Positions 1-10,571 are shown, counted from the first letter of the stretch. The stretch is DNA of 64,000 bases from Pseudomonas sp. 5P_3.1_Bac2 (GCF_025465995.1 NZ_JANLNY010000017.1:1-64000), one strand, 5' to 3'. A program made the numbers and translations. Notes: a model not told the origin generated them from the letters alone.

Positions 1-18
1 TGGCGCAGCGTCAGCGTC

Positions 19-243
19 TCAGCTTTGCGAGCGCGCGCCTTGGGTCAGACCGAACATAAACAGCAGCAAATCTTCGTCCGTTTTCATCGCCTCAACACGG
101 CGCTCCTGTGCCGGCAGCGGGCAATAGCTCAGATTCTTCGGTGCGATCACTTGGGTTTTTGGCTCATGCCATGCGGCTGCAGCAACGCAAGTTACGCCGA
201 CTGCACCGAGCAGAAACAAACCTCGTGCAATTTCTAGCTTCAT
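19..243 (-). CDS. Small exported protein of unknown function
   Basis: A 74-residue protein. The start is the ATG preceded by AAGAGG about 8 bases upstream; an in-frame ATG 20 codons further up would spoil the signal peptide. Residues 1-24 form a basic n-region and a hydrophobic stretch ending in Ala-rich sequence, so it is probably secreted or periplasmic. The mature part is short, with one Cys and an acidic/hydrophobic C-terminal end. I do not recognise a domain. It lies downstream of the groEL terminator on the same strand, as a small hypothetical gene does in P. aeruginosa (recollection). Confidence 0.6.
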   Translation of the reverse strand: MKLEIARGLFLLGAVGVTCVAAAAWHEPKTQVIAPKNLSYCPLPAQERRVEAMKTDEDLLLFMFGLTQGARSQS

Positions 244-316
244 TACTGCAACCTCTTGAAATTTCGAGTAGCTGAGTGCGTACCTTAGGGGACTACTGAG
301 CAAAGCTGTTCACTTA

Positions 317-331
317 CTGACCAACGGTCAG
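317..331. promoter_or_regulatory. Operator-like palindrome in a 344-base intergenic gap
   Basis: Perfect 6-bp arms CTGACC and GGTCAG around a 3-base centre, about 75 bases upstream of the small exported protein gene. The shape (TGACC-N3-GGTCA) resembles operators of TetR-type regulators, but no regulator is encoded nearby. The rest of the gap between the small gene and groEL holds only the groEL terminator. Confidence 0.3.
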
Positions 332-500
332 CGCGCGTCAGACAATCAGTTCAGCAAGGTTGCCAGCAATATAGAAGCACGATAGTACTTAATAATGACT
401 TTGTAGCAGTTGCGCGCCTACCAACACCAGCCACGTGGGGGCAAACGGCATGCGCGTGGTCAGTTTTGTGATGGCGGTCGCGGACCTGCAACTGCGCCAC

Positions 501-534
501 AAAAACAAAGCCCCGTGCCGAGGCACGGGGCTTT
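501..534 (-). terminator. Rho-independent terminator of groESL
   Basis: A 13-bp perfect stem (AAAGCCCCGTGCC and its complement) with a 2-base loop. On the minus strand it is followed by TTTGTTTTTG. It sits about 55 bases past the groEL stop codon. Confidence 0.85.
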
Positions 535-587
535 GTCAATCACGTCCGGGCTGCAGTCTGGCGCAGCCCGTAGGGTTGCCGGGTGGC

Positions 588-2243
<1,656 letters not shown>

Positions 2244-2289
2244 TTAATAGGTTCAAGTAGCGCGGAATTCTTAGCGGCGTAGCGCTGAA

Positions 2290-2583
2290 TTAACCTTCGA
2301 CGACCGCGAGGATTTCGTTCTCGCTCATCACCAGCAGGTCTTCACCGTCAACCTTGACGGTGTTGCTGCCGGAGTAAGGACCAAACACCACTTTGTCACC
2401 GACTTTAACGGCCAGAGCACGCACTTCACCGTTGTCCAGCACGCGGCCAGTACCTACAGCGACGACTTCGCCACGGTTCGGCTTCTCAGCAGCGGAGCCC
2501 GGCAGCACGATGCCACCAGCGGTTTTCGATTCTTCTTCGCTGCGGCGGATTACGACGCGGTCATGCAGAGGACGAAGCTTCAT
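2290..2583 (-). CDS. groES: Co-chaperonin GroES (10 kDa)
   Basis: A 97-residue co-chaperonin that caps the GroEL ring. It opens with [14 protein letters not shown] and carries the mobile-loop region with [11 protein letters not shown] around residues 20-32, both typical of the family; length is standard. First gene of the groESL transcript. The start has a GGGAGA ribosome site about 6 bases upstream. Confidence 0.99.
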   Translation of the reverse strand: MKLRPLHDRVVIRRSEEESKTAGGIVLPGSAAEKPNRGEVVAVGTGRVLDNGEVRALAVKVGDKVVFGPYSGSNTVKVDGEDLLVMSENEILAVVEG

Positions 2584-2726
2584 TGTCGATCTCTCCCTAA
2601 TAGGTGGTTTATACAGCCGGTGCAGTCACCGGCGGGTTAGCAAAGTCCGGCGGAGCCGGTAGCGCCACGCTGGGCGTAGCGCTGAAAGTCGATCTATTCT
2701 TAACAGAAAACCTTGCGGTGCCAGCT

Positions 2727-2754
2727 ACATAAGGGCGCGCCAAGGGATTTCAAG
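2727..2754 (-). promoter_or_regulatory. Sigma32-type heat-shock promoter of groESL
   Basis: On the minus strand CTTGAAA, then 13 bases, then CCTTATGT. This fits the sigma32 consensus (CTTGAAA, 13-15 bases, CCCCATNT) with two mismatches in the -10 element. It lies about 145 bases upstream of the groES start, between groES and fxsA. Confidence 0.7.
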
Positions 2755-2784
2755 GGCGAGGCTCGAATATTTTGTTGAGAAGCG

Positions 2785-3234
2785 TCAGTCGCGACGCTCG
2801 TACTCACCTTCGAGCACTTGCGGATGGGTCTGGCCGCTGCGCGCGGCCTGATCATCGAAGAAAGCGCGCTGACGCATGGCCTGATTAGCCGCGCGTTGGC
2901 GCAGCTTGTTGACCAGCAGGCGGCGGGTGAATGGCAACAGGCACAGCAGGCCCAACGCATCGCTGATAAAACCTGGGAGCAACAACAGGCCGCCACCGAC
3001 CGCAATCAACAAGCCTTCCAACACTTCCTGATCGGGCAGCTCGCCACGGGCCAAACGCTCGCGGGCCCGCAGAGCGGTGGCCAGACCAGCTAAGCGCAGG
3101 CAGAGCATGCCGAGCACGCCGGCGGCGATCAGCAGCAATAGGGTCGGGAATACGCCAATGGCGCCGCCGACCTTGATCAGCACGGCCAGTTCAAGAATCG
3201 GGAAGAGCAAAAACAACACTAGAAAAGCACGCAT
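2785..3234 (-). CDS. fxsA: FxsA family membrane protein
   Basis: 149 residues, matching the FxsA/YtjC-like family (in E. coli its overproduction suppresses F exclusion of phage T7). Two or three hydrophobic segments in the first 90 residues (about 1-20, 25-47 and 70-95) put it in the inner membrane, with a charged, Arg/Gln-rich C-terminal tail after residue 105. The start has AAGGA about 8 bases upstream. It precedes groESL on the same strand, but the heat-shock promoter in between gives groESL its own start. Confidence 0.85.
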   Translation of the reverse strand: MRAFLVLFLLFPILELAVLIKVGGAIGVFPTLLLLIAAGVLGMLCLRLAGLATALRARERLARGELPDQEVLEGLLIAVGGGLLLLPGFISDALGLLCLLPFTRRLLVNKLRQRAANQAMRQRAFFDDQAARSGQTHPQVLEGEYERRD

Positions 3235-3297
3235 CAGAGAGTCCTTTACGGAAGATCAGCTTCCAATAAAAGTGAAGTATGGGGCTTTGTGCTTAAT

Positions 3298-4029
3298 TCA
3301 AGCTGAAGCCTTACCAGCGGTCGGCCACTGCGCCGCCCGCGCCAACAACACCAAGGCCTGACGCACTTCCAAGGGAGTGTTACAGGATGTTGGGAAAGGC
3401 AGCCAATACAGACTCTCACCGATGCGCAGGTTAAAGCCTTCGCTGTCGATGCCGACCATCTGCGCCGGGCTGTGCGTCGGCAAGCCGGCCAACTCGACGT
3501 AATGACTGATGGCCGCCGCATGGTCGCTGTTCATATGCTCCAGCATGCTCACCCCGGCGTCGCCGGCAAACGGGTTGGCCAGCGCCACCTGATCCAACCA
3601 GTGGATCGCGCCAAAGCCGCCGATATAGCGCCAGCGCACCGGTTCCAAGCGCCAAAAATCAAAATCATGGGCCTGGTGATAACCCTCAGCATCAGGGAAA
3701 AACCGATAGTAGCGCTGCGCGGCCGCTTCGATGTGCGCGCTGTCGCTCAATGGCTTGGCTTCAGCCAGCAGGGTCAGGCGGCCGGAGGCTTGGACGTCCT
3801 GCGCGGCGCGTTCCCCCACCAACAGCGAGCACTTGGCGTCCTGTTTGAGGTTATGGGTATGCTGGGCGATACGGCTGATCAAAAGCAGCGGCAGGCCATC
3901 ACCGTCCAGACAGTAGGGTACGGCGGAACCAAAGGGAAAGCCGGGCATTGCCTTGGAATGGGTGCTGAGCACCCCACGGTATTCCTTGAGCAGCAATTCT
4001 CGGGCATTCTTACTGGCCATCTCGCTCAC
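3298..4029 (-). CDS. HugZ-like pyridoxamine 5'-phosphate oxidase-fold protein
   Basis: A 243-residue protein with an N-terminal split-barrel (PNPOx-like) domain over about residues 1-150 and a C-terminal DUF2470 domain beginning near MLEHMNSDH. This layout is that of HugZ-type haem-binding or haem-degrading proteins; activity here is inferred. I chose the GTG start (Val-Ser-Glu-Met) because AAGGAG lies exactly 7 bases before it; the ATG three codons on is the alternative, and a start 25 codons upstream would add an unrelated extension. Divergent from the SDR gene. Confidence 0.75.
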   Translation of the reverse strand: MSEMASKNARELLLKEYRGVLSTHSKAMPGFPFGSAVPYCLDGDGLPLLLISRIAQHTHNLKQDAKCSLLVGERAAQDVQASGRLTLLAEAKPLSDSAHIEAAAQRYYRFFPDAEGYHQAHDFDFWRLEPVRWRYIGGFGAIHWLDQVALANPFAGDAGVSMLEHMNSDHAAAISHYVELAGLPTHSPAQMVGIDSEGFNLRIGESLYWLPFPTSCNTPLEVRQALVLLARAAQWPTAGKASA

Positions 4030-4241
4030 GTTATGACTCCTTGCATAGAACCCGTCAGTAGCGGACGGGCACTGCCGAATAAAAAATAGGTTCAGTGCCG
4101 GCAAGGTTACACCAAGTACTTAGCTTCGCTCTTGCAACCTTTAACCACTGCGAGTTGCCCAGAATCAAGCACCGCGCTGCGCAAGTAGCGCTAACTAGCT
4201 GACCCTGCAGCACGCGATAAGAACAACCCGAGGGAAATGCA

Positions 4242-5000
4242 ATGCAATTGAAAGATAAAGTCATAGTCATCACTGGCGGCTGCCAAGGCTTGGGCCGCGC
4301 CATGGCTGAATACTTAGCCGCTAAAGGGGCCAAATTGGCTCTGGTCGACCTCAACCAAGAGCGCCTCGACGAAGCCGTTGCCGCCTGCCAGGCCCACGGT
4401 GTGGAGGCCCGCTCCTACCTGTGCAACGTCGCCAATGAAGAACAAGTGGTACAGACCGTTGCGCAAATCGCCGAAGATTTCGGGGCGCTTAACGGCCTGG
4501 TCAACAACGCCGGCATCCTGCGTGATGGCCTCACCATCAAGGTCAAAGACGGCGAGCTGAGCAAGCTGAGTCTGGCCCAGTGGCAAGCCGTGATCGACGT
4601 CAACCTGACCGGCGTGTTCCTGTGCACCCGTGAAGTGGCGGCGAAGATGATTGAGCTGAAGAACGAAGGCGCGATCATCAATATTTCCTCGATTTCCCGC
4701 GCCGGCAACATTGGCCAGGCCAACTACTCCGCCGCTAAGGCCGGGGTGGCTGCCGACACCGTGGTGTGGGCCAAAGAACTGGCGCGCTACGGCATCCGCG
4801 TAGCCGGCGTAGCGCCAGGCTTTATCGAAACGGAAATGGTCGCCAGCATGAAGCCCGAAGCGCTGGAGCGCATGACGTCGGTGATCCCGCTGCGCCGTAT
4901 GGGCAAGCCAGCCGAGATCGCCCACTCAGTGGCCTACATCCTGGAAAACGACTACTACACCGGTCGGGTGTTGGAGCTGGACGGCGGCCTGCGTCTGTAA
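4242..5000 (+). CDS. Short-chain dehydrogenase/reductase (FabG-like)
   Basis: A 252-residue NAD(P)H-dependent oxidoreductase of the classical SDR type. The cofactor motif TGGCQGLG is at residues 11-18, NNAG at 88-91, the catalytic Ser in NISS near 149 and the YxxxK pair at Tyr162/Lys166. A short insert ([11 protein letters not shown], about 100-110) separates it from standard FabG. The substrate cannot be read from sequence; it stands alone, not in a fab operon, so housekeeping beta-ketoacyl-ACP reductase is unlikely. GAGGG lies about 8 bases before the start and a terminator follows. Confidence 0.85.
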   Translation: MQLKDKVIVITGGCQGLGRAMAEYLAAKGAKLALVDLNQERLDEAVAACQAHGVEARSYLCNVANEEQVVQTVAQIAEDFGALNGLVNNAGILRDGLTIKVKDGELSKLSLAQWQAVIDVNLTGVFLCTREVAAKMIELKNEGAIINISSISRAGNIGQANYSAAKAGVAADTVVWAKELARYGIRVAGVAPGFIETEMVASMKPEALERMTSVIPLRRMGKPAEIAHSVAYILENDYYTGRVLELDGGLRL

Positions 5001-5018
5001 TCGCCCTGCGCTAAAGCC

Positions 5019-5048
5019 AAGGCCCCGCAATGCGGGGCCTTGTTGTTT
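5019..5048 (+). terminator. Rho-independent terminator after the SDR gene
   Basis: A 10-bp perfect stem AAGGCCCCGC / GCGGGGCCTT with loop AAT, followed by GTTGTTTC. It lies between convergent genes. Confidence 0.75.
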
Positions 5049-5088
5049 CAGCAGAACCTAGGCAGCAGCAGAACCTAGCCGAGCCGGC

Positions 5089-6093
5089 TTACCAACCGAT
5101 ACCCAAACCAAAGCTATAGCGGGTTTCATCCACACCGCCTTCGGCCCCTTCGACTAAATCCTTTTGCGCCTTCATGTTCAGCGAGGCCCAGTCAGTCAGC
5201 TTGTAACGCAGGCCCAAAGTGGCGTCCAAGGCGTAGTCTGCGACCCCAGACAGTGGTTTACCCACCTCCCCATCACTAAACAGCTCGACGGTTTTGCCCC
5301 ACAGATAGCGGTTGTAGTCCCACTTCAGGCTGATGCCGTAGAAGCTGTCTTCACTGCCGCCCTTGTATTGGTAATCGCTGCGGTTAATCAGCGTGGCCAC
5401 CGAGAAGGCGCCGAGTTCGTTATCCCAGAACTGGTAACCCGGACCCGAGCCAATCGAGCGCTGCCGACGCAGGTCTTCGATACGGTCGCGCTTGTATTCC
5501 AGGCGCCCCTGCCAGAACCAGTTCTCGTCGATAAAGCGGTCGAGGGCGTATTCCACGCTCCAATCGTTGGTAGTGACCACCTCATTGGACAGCTCGCGGT
5601 TGTACTCGGCCTTCCCGTTGTGCCGCCACAGGCCGTGACGCGCTTGGGTTTTGAGGACGATGTCGTAATCGTCGGTGTCTTTCTCGGCGCGCTTGTAATC
5701 CATCGCCGCGTCGATATTGCCCTTCCAGCTCAAGTCTTCAATCAACGGCTTGGGCTTGAGGATTTGCTCCACGCTGGCCAACTCAATGGTGCGCGGCGCC
5801 TCACCGTTGATCAAGGTCACCTTGCCTTCTTCAGCCGGCTGCAACGATTTAGCGCGCTCGCCATGATCAGCACTTTCTTTGACCAACAGTTCCTGATCAC
5901 TTTCTAAGGTGGCGACTTTCTTTAAATCCAGGGCAATGCTGCCAGCGTAATCGGTAGCCAAAACTAACTTGCCGCCGTCATAGAACTTAATAGTCCCGGT
6001 TAAGCGGTCACCATTTTTCAGCCAAACCGTATCGGCCAAAGCCGGGGAAACCATTGCAATGAGAGCAAGACCTAACAGCGAGAGCGCACGCAT
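5089..6093 (-). CDS. DUF481 family exported protein, copy 1
   Basis: 334 residues with a signal peptide (residues 1-20, ending SPALA before DTVWLKNGDRL). The mature N-terminal part is a short beta-rich module (GDRLTGTI...DGGKL...YAG), followed by a long repetitive beta region from about residue 120 ending in Trp, as in outer-membrane beta-barrels. DUF481 proteins (YdiY-like) are predicted outer-membrane or secreted beta proteins without a firm function. The start was placed at the ATG that gives a clean signal peptide; another in-frame ATG lies 10 codons upstream. Tandem paralogue of the next upstream gene. Confidence 0.75.
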   Translation of the reverse strand: MRALSLLGLALIAMVSPALADTVWLKNGDRLTGTIKFYDGGKLVLATDYAGSIALDLKKVATLESDQELLVKESADHGERAKSLQPAEEGKVTLINGEAPRTIELASVEQILKPKPLIEDLSWKGNIDAAMDYKRAEKDTDDYDIVLKTQARHGLWRHNGKAEYNRELSNEVVTTNDWSVEYALDRFIDENWFWQGRLEYKRDRIEDLRRQRSIGSGPGYQFWDNELGAFSVATLINRSDYQYKGGSEDSFYGISLKWDYNRYLWGKTVELFSDGEVGKPLSGVADYALDATLGLRYKLTDWASLNMKAQKDLVEGAEGGVDETRYSFGLGIGW

Positions 6094-6208
6094 AACTAAA
6101 ACAATTTCCCCCAAGTTGACCAAGGCGGCGGATTATCCTTAATCGCCGAATTTGAGCAAGCAATGACCTGCCGCCCGGCACTTGAGTTCAGAAATTTCTT
6201 ATTCAGTT

Positions 6209-7204
6209 TTACCAACCCACCCCAACACCCAGCAGATAACGCTGATCGCGGCTAGTCTCGCCGAGGCCTTGGGCCTGCTCCAGTTCATATAACAGCGACA
6301 GTCTGGCCCAGTTATTCAGGCGATAACGCAAGCCCACTTCACTGTCGAGCACATAATCAATGCCCTCCACTTGCGGCACTTGTAATTCACCACTGCTGTA
6401 CAACTCCAGCCGGGTACCCCAAAGCAATCGCTTGTAATCCCAGTTAAGCGACAAGCTATTTAATTCGAGCTGCGACTGCTCAGTGGTGAGTTGCAAACGA
6501 TTGAATTGGGTAATCACATCTAGACGGCCGAGTTCACTTTCCCAAAAGCGATAACCGGGCCCTGTACCTAAGGAACGCTGGCGCCTGAAAAAACTAAACT
6601 GATCTTCATCCTGCTCGGCATTTATCCGCCAAAACCAGTGATCGTTAATAAAACGGTCAAGGCTGTATTCCAGCTGCCAGTTATCGGCGGTTTTTTCACT
6701 GTTCTTATCCTTGCGTTCAAACTCGCCGACCAACACATGGCGCCAGCGCCCGTGCTCTAAGCGGGTGTCGCCCTTGAGCTTCCACTCCTCGGTCTGGTTG
6801 TCGTCGTCTTTGATATCCAACTTGCCGTCTAGGTTGCCCTCCCACACCCGGTCACGCAGCAGCGGCCGTGGTGGTATCAGGCGATTGATACTGGCGAGGG
6901 GCACCAACTGGCTGTCGTCATTGACGACGCGCACCATGCCGTTGTCCGCCGCCGCCAACTGCTTGCTATGCTCACTGTCGAAGCCCTGGCGACGCACCAG
7001 CAGTGGCTTGTCCGAGCTTAGGGTGGCGATATCGCGCCAGCTGATCAGCACTTGCCCGGCATACTTGGTTTTCAGCGCCAGCTTGCCGCCATCTAACAAT
7101 AAAATTTCACCGCTAAGCCGATCACCGTTGTTCAGCCACACCGTATCGGCCCAAGCCGGCGCAATCATCAGCGATAACATCAGTAACAGAGCACGTAAGG
7201 GCAT
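6209..7204 (-). CDS. DUF481 family exported protein, copy 2
   Basis: 331 residues with signal peptide 1-18 ending APAWA. It aligns along its whole length with copy 1: shared DTVWL.NGDRL, DGGKL, LDRFI...WFW, RRQRS.G.GPGY.FW, LNWDY.R.LWG and a final GVGW or GIGW. The two genes are therefore an old tandem duplication. Predicted outer-membrane barrel; function unknown. The start codon overlaps, on the other strand, the first possible start of the alkyltransferase-like gene, and no good ribosome site is visible. Confidence 0.75.
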   Translation of the reverse strand: MPLRALLLMLSLMIAPAWADTVWLNNGDRLSGEILLLDGGKLALKTKYAGQVLISWRDIATLSSDKPLLVRRQGFDSEHSKQLAAADNGMVRVVNDDSQLVPLASINRLIPPRPLLRDRVWEGNLDGKLDIKDDDNQTEEWKLKGDTRLEHGRWRHVLVGEFERKDKNSEKTADNWQLEYSLDRFINDHWFWRINAEQDEDQFSFFRRQRSLGTGPGYRFWESELGRLDVITQFNRLQLTTEQSQLELNSLSLNWDYKRLLWGTRLELYSSGELQVPQVEGIDYVLDSEVGLRYRLNNWARLSLLYELEQAQGLGETSRDQRYLLGVGVGW

Positions 7205-7595
7205 GTTGAATAAACCGCATAAGAGCTTAATAAGTGAGCCCCGGCAGCCCCCGGCCAACAGCCATGGCGATCAACCGCAGCAGCGCCGCACAGCGCTGTA
7301 CACAGTATTGGCGCAGATCCCCAGCGGTACTGTGACCACGTACGGGCAATTGGCCGAATTTGCCGGATTAGGCCGCGCCGCCCGCTGGGTCGGGCGCACC
7401 CTCAGTCAATTACCCGAGGACAGCCAACTGCCCTGGCACCGGGTGATTGCCGCTGGCGGCCGGCTCAGCCTGCCCGCCGACAGCCTCAGCGGCATAGAAC
7501 AACGCCAGCGCTTAGCGGCCGAAGGGGTGTTAATCCGCAATGATCGGATAGATGTGCAGCGCTATGGCTGGCGCCCAATGGAGCACAGCGGTTAG
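7203..7595 (+). CDS. Alkyltransferase-like protein (ATL, MGMT fold)
   Basis: Related to the DNA-binding domain of O6-methylguanine-DNA methyltransferase: RTALYTVLAQIPSGTVTTYG, then GLGRAARWVGRTLSQLP, then PWHRVIAA. The alkyl-acceptor Cys of PCHR is Trp here (PWHR), which defines ATL proteins; these bind and flip O6-alkylguanine and hand it to nucleotide excision repair rather than repairing it. Homology begins near base 7285. The only upstream in-frame ATG is used here (130 residues); TTG one codon later is possible, and neither has a well-spaced ribosome site, so the N-terminus is uncertain. Confidence 0.8.
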   Translation: MLNKPHKSLISEPRQPPANSHGDQPQQRRTALYTVLAQIPSGTVTTYGQLAEFAGLGRAARWVGRTLSQLPEDSQLPWHRVIAAGGRLSLPADSLSGIEQRQRLAAEGVLIRNDRIDVQRYGWRPMEHSG

Positions 7596-7638
7596 AGTGC
7601 GCCCCTACTTAGCTAAATTTTAGGCTGTTACCCGCTCA

Positions 7639-9180
7639 ATGCCTCGTAAAAGCTGGCGCGAAGCCATCGCTGCCTACTCCAGTCCCTCGACTTTGGTCTT
7701 GCTCCTGTTAGGGTTTGCCGCTGGCCTGCCCTATATGTTGGTGTTTTCTACCCTGTCGGTTTGGTTACGCGAAGCGGGCGTTGCCCGTGACACCATTGGT
7801 TTTGCCAGCCTGATTGGCCTGGCCTATGCCTTTAAGTGGGTGTGGTCGCCACTGCTCGACCAATGGCGCCTGCCGCTCCTCGGCGGCTTAGGCCGGCGGC
7901 GCTCATGGCTGGTGCTGTCGCAGATATTGATTGCCATCGGCCTCGCCGGCATGGCCCTGTGTGATCCACACACCCATCTGACCTGGCTGATTTCCCTGGC
8001 GGTATTGGTAGCGTTCGCCTCGGCCACCCAAGACATTGCGGTGGACGCCTACCGCCTAGAGATCGTCGACGACACCCACCAAGCTGCCCTCGCCGCCAGT
8101 TACATGGCGGGCTACCGCGTGGCCGCCTTGCTCGCCACCGCCGGCGCGCTGTATTTCGCCGAAGGCTTTGGCTCCACCACCCAGCTCTATCAACACGGCG
8201 CCTGGGCCGGCACCTACCTATTGTTTGCGCTGCTGATGCTGCCCGGCCTGCTCACCAGCCTGTGGATGAAAGAGCCGCCGGTATCCCTGCGCACTCAGTT
8301 AGCCGCAGCGCGCTACGGTTTTACCCACCAGATTGCCTCGGTATTTGTACTGATTGTGCTGTTGGTATCGGTGCCGGCGATGTGCTCGCAGTTTATCCAG
8401 AGCGATATTCTCGAAGTGCTGCTGGGCAACATGTCGCCTTTAGAGCTGCTACTGGAAGATCGTGCCTTCCTGCGCGCCCTGCTCTACACCATCCTCACCA
8501 CCCTGTGCCTGTCGTCCATGGGCCGCCGTGGTCTGGCACCGGTACTGACGCCGGTGAACGACTTTATTCAGCGCTACCGCTGGCATGCCTTTGTTCTGCT
8601 GGGTTTGATCGCTACCTACCGGATGTCCGATACGGTGATGGGCGTGATGGCCAACGTGTTTTATATCGACCAGGGCTTTACCAAGGATCAAATCGCCAGT
8701 GTCAGCAAGCTGTTTGGCTTGATCATGACCCTGCTTGGCGCCGGTATCGGCGGCCTATTGATTGTGCGTTTCGGCATTTTGCCGATTTTGCTGATTGGCG
8801 CGATCACCTCGGCGGCGACCAACTTGCTGTTCCTGATGCTGACCAGCATGGGCGCTGATCTGCAGATGCTAATCGTCACCATCTCCGCCGATAACCTCAG
8901 CGCAGGCCTGGCCACAGCAGCCTTCGTGGCCTATCTGTCCAGCCTGACCAACCTCAAGTTCTCGGCCACGCAATACGCCTTGCTGAGCTCCATCATGCTC
9001 TTGTTGCCCCGCTTAATCGGTGGTTACTCTGGCGTCTTGGTGGAAAAACTCGGCTATGCCGAATTCTTTTTGTTCACCGCCATTCTCGGTTTACCGACCA
9101 TTGTCTTGATAATTGTGCAGTGGCGCCGCGAACAAACTGAACAGGCAGACAGTCAAAAGAACAACAATCAATCACCTTAG
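7639..9180 (+). CDS. ampG: AmpG muropeptide permease
   Basis: A 513-residue major facilitator protein that imports GlcNAc-anhydroMurNAc peptides released from peptidoglycan, feeding recycling and the AmpR/AmpC induction signal. The N-terminus LVLLLLGFAAGLPYMLVFSTL and SPLLDQWRLP are typical of AmpG, and the protein is hydrophobic throughout with about 12-14 membrane segments. A hydrophilic C-terminal tail (EQADSQKNNNQ) closes it. In this window it stands with most of the peptidoglycan synthesis genes on one chromosome segment, though in a separate transcript. Confidence 0.92.
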   Translation: MPRKSWREAIAAYSSPSTLVLLLLGFAAGLPYMLVFSTLSVWLREAGVARDTIGFASLIGLAYAFKWVWSPLLDQWRLPLLGGLGRRRSWLVLSQILIAIGLAGMALCDPHTHLTWLISLAVLVAFASATQDIAVDAYRLEIVDDTHQAALAASYMAGYRVAALLATAGALYFAEGFGSTTQLYQHGAWAGTYLLFALLMLPGLLTSLWMKEPPVSLRTQLAAARYGFTHQIASVFVLIVLLVSVPAMCSQFIQSDILEVLLGNMSPLELLLEDRAFLRALLYTILTTLCLSSMGRRGLAPVLTPVNDFIQRYRWHAFVLLGLIATYRMSDTVMGVMANVFYIDQGFTKDQIASVSKLFGLIMTLLGAGIGGLLIVRFGILPILLIGAITSAATNLLFLMLTSMGADLQMLIVTISADNLSAGLATAAFVAYLSSLTNLKFSATQYALLSSIMLLLPRLIGGYSGVLVEKLGYAEFFLFTAILGLPTIVLIIVQWRREQTEQADSQKNNNQSP

Positions 9181-9240
9181 CCACCGCTATGAGCCATAAA
9201 CCCGGCGCTTAGCTGAGGCGAAGTACCACGGAAGACTGTA

Positions 9241-9972
9241 ATGGCATCAGTAGTAAATGACGCCTTCCCCTCAGACCTGCAAGGCTGGTGGAACACCCAA
9301 GGCGAATGGGTCGAGGAACCCAACGAACGCCGCAGCGGCAGCAGCGGCGTGCAACGTCTGAATCTGCATGGTCAAACCCTCTACGCCAAGCGGCAAGTGG
9401 GCCACATCTATCGCAGCCTGCGTTACCCCTTAGGTCGGCCGACCGTATTGCGTGAGCGCGACGCCCTGCTCAGCGCCGCCCGTGCCGGGGTTAACGTGGC
9501 GCAAATCGTGTTTTGCGCCGCCGAGCAAAATCCTGAAGGCTGGCGGGCGATCTTGGTCACCAAGGCCCTGGACGGCTTTGTCACCATCGATCAGTGGTAT
9601 GCCGAAGGTCAGCGCCAACGCTATGGCGAAGCTTTTCACAGCAGCGTACTTGAGCAGATCGCTAACACCCTGGCCCTCTTGCACCGCAGCCGGCGTCAGC
9701 ATAACTGCCTGTACGCCAAGCACATTTTCATTCGTGTCGATGAACAGGGCGCCGCGCCACGGGCGGTGATCGCCCTGCTCGACTTGGAAAAATCCCGCCT
9801 GCGCCTAAGCGTTAAGCAGGCAGCCATGCACGACATGCTGCAACTGCGCCGCCATTCGGCGTGGAGCACAGAGGAGTGGCAGAGCCTGATCAGCGCGTAT
9901 CAGATCGCCATGCAGCGTAGCTTCCCCGAGCTGTTTAACGCCGAGCGCAAGCGCGACTACCGCCCGCAATAG
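9241..9972 (+). CDS. InaA/WaaP-like lipopolysaccharide kinase family protein
   Basis: 243 residues, similar to the InaA branch of the lipopolysaccharide kinase family (eukaryotic-like kinase fold). The N-terminal lobe contains YAKRQ (candidate ATP-binding Lys, about residue 47) and RER near 76. The catalytic-loop region reads HNCLYAKHIFI, so the usual HxD Asp is not evident, while LLDLEKSR (about 180-187) looks like the metal-binding D-x-E segment. Phosphate-transfer activity is therefore uncertain. InaA homologues are often induced by weak acids or stress; the target is unknown. Followed by a terminator. Confidence 0.7.
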   Translation: MASVVNDAFPSDLQGWWNTQGEWVEEPNERRSGSSGVQRLNLHGQTLYAKRQVGHIYRSLRYPLGRPTVLRERDALLSAARAGVNVAQIVFCAAEQNPEGWRAILVTKALDGFVTIDQWYAEGQRQRYGEAFHSSVLEQIANTLALLHRSRRQHNCLYAKHIFIRVDEQGAAPRAVIALLDLEKSRLRLSVKQAAMHDMLQLRRHSAWSTEEWQSLISAYQIAMQRSFPELFNAERKRDYRPQ

Positions 9973-9990
9973 ACGCCTCGCACCAAAGCA

Positions 9991-10019
9991 AAACGCCACG
10001 CAGAACGTGGCGTTTTTTA
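9991..10019 (+). terminator. Rho-independent terminator, between convergent genes
   Basis: Stem AACGCCACG / CGTGGCGTT with loop CAGAA, followed by TTTTTAT on the plus strand. The minus-strand side reads GTTTTGCTTT, so it may serve yajQ as well. Confidence 0.85.
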
Positions 10020-10040
10020 TGGCAAACAACTGGCGCGGGA

Positions 10041-10520
10041 TCAGTCGCGGAAGTTGTTGAATTGCAGCGGCATGCCGAAGTCTTTGGCGCGCAGCGCCGC
10101 GATGGCTTCTTGCAGGTCATCGCGCTTTTTGCCAGTGACGCGTACTTGCTCGCCCTGAATGGCGGCCTGGACTTTGAGCTTGCTGTCTTTGATATGGCCG
10201 ACGATTTTCTTCGCCAGCTCCTTATCGATCCCTTCGCGCAGCAGCGCCTCTTGCTTGACCACCTTACCCGATGGATAGGCGTCTTTGAACTCCAGACACT
10301 GCACGTCGATCTTGCGCTTGATCAGCGCCAGCTTGAGGATTTCCTGCATCTGCTCCAGCTGGAAGTCCGCGTCGGCCGTCAGGTTGACGGTCAGCTCTTT
10401 CAACTCAAAGCTGCCTTTACCGCGCAAATCATAACGACGCTCCAGTTCCTTGATCGCGTTATCGATGGCGTTGGTCACTTCATGTTTGTCCAGCTCGGAC
10501 ACCACGTCGAACGATGGCAT
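10041..10520 (-). CDS. yajQ: YajQ family nucleotide-binding protein
   Basis: 159 residues, full length for the family, opening [20 protein letters not shown] and ending in KDFGMPLQF. YajQ proteins have two ferredoxin-like folds and bind nucleotides; members from Xanthomonas and Pseudomonas have been reported to bind cyclic di-GMP and act through a LysR-type partner. Cytoplasmic. It is divergent from a response regulator with a broken GGDEF domain, a suggestive but unproven link to c-di-GMP signalling. Confidence 0.93.
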   Translation of the reverse strand: MPSFDVVSELDKHEVTNAIDNAIKELERRYDLRGKGSFELKELTVNLTADADFQLEQMQEILKLALIKRKIDVQCLEFKDAYPSGKVVKQEALLREGIDKELAKKIVGHIKDSKLKVQAAIQGEQVRVTGKKRDDLQEAIAALRAKDFGMPLQFNNFRD

Positions 10521-10571
10521 GGTTTTGCTCCACTAACAGGGCGCATTGGCTAAATGCTTGACGCGCCTGGC

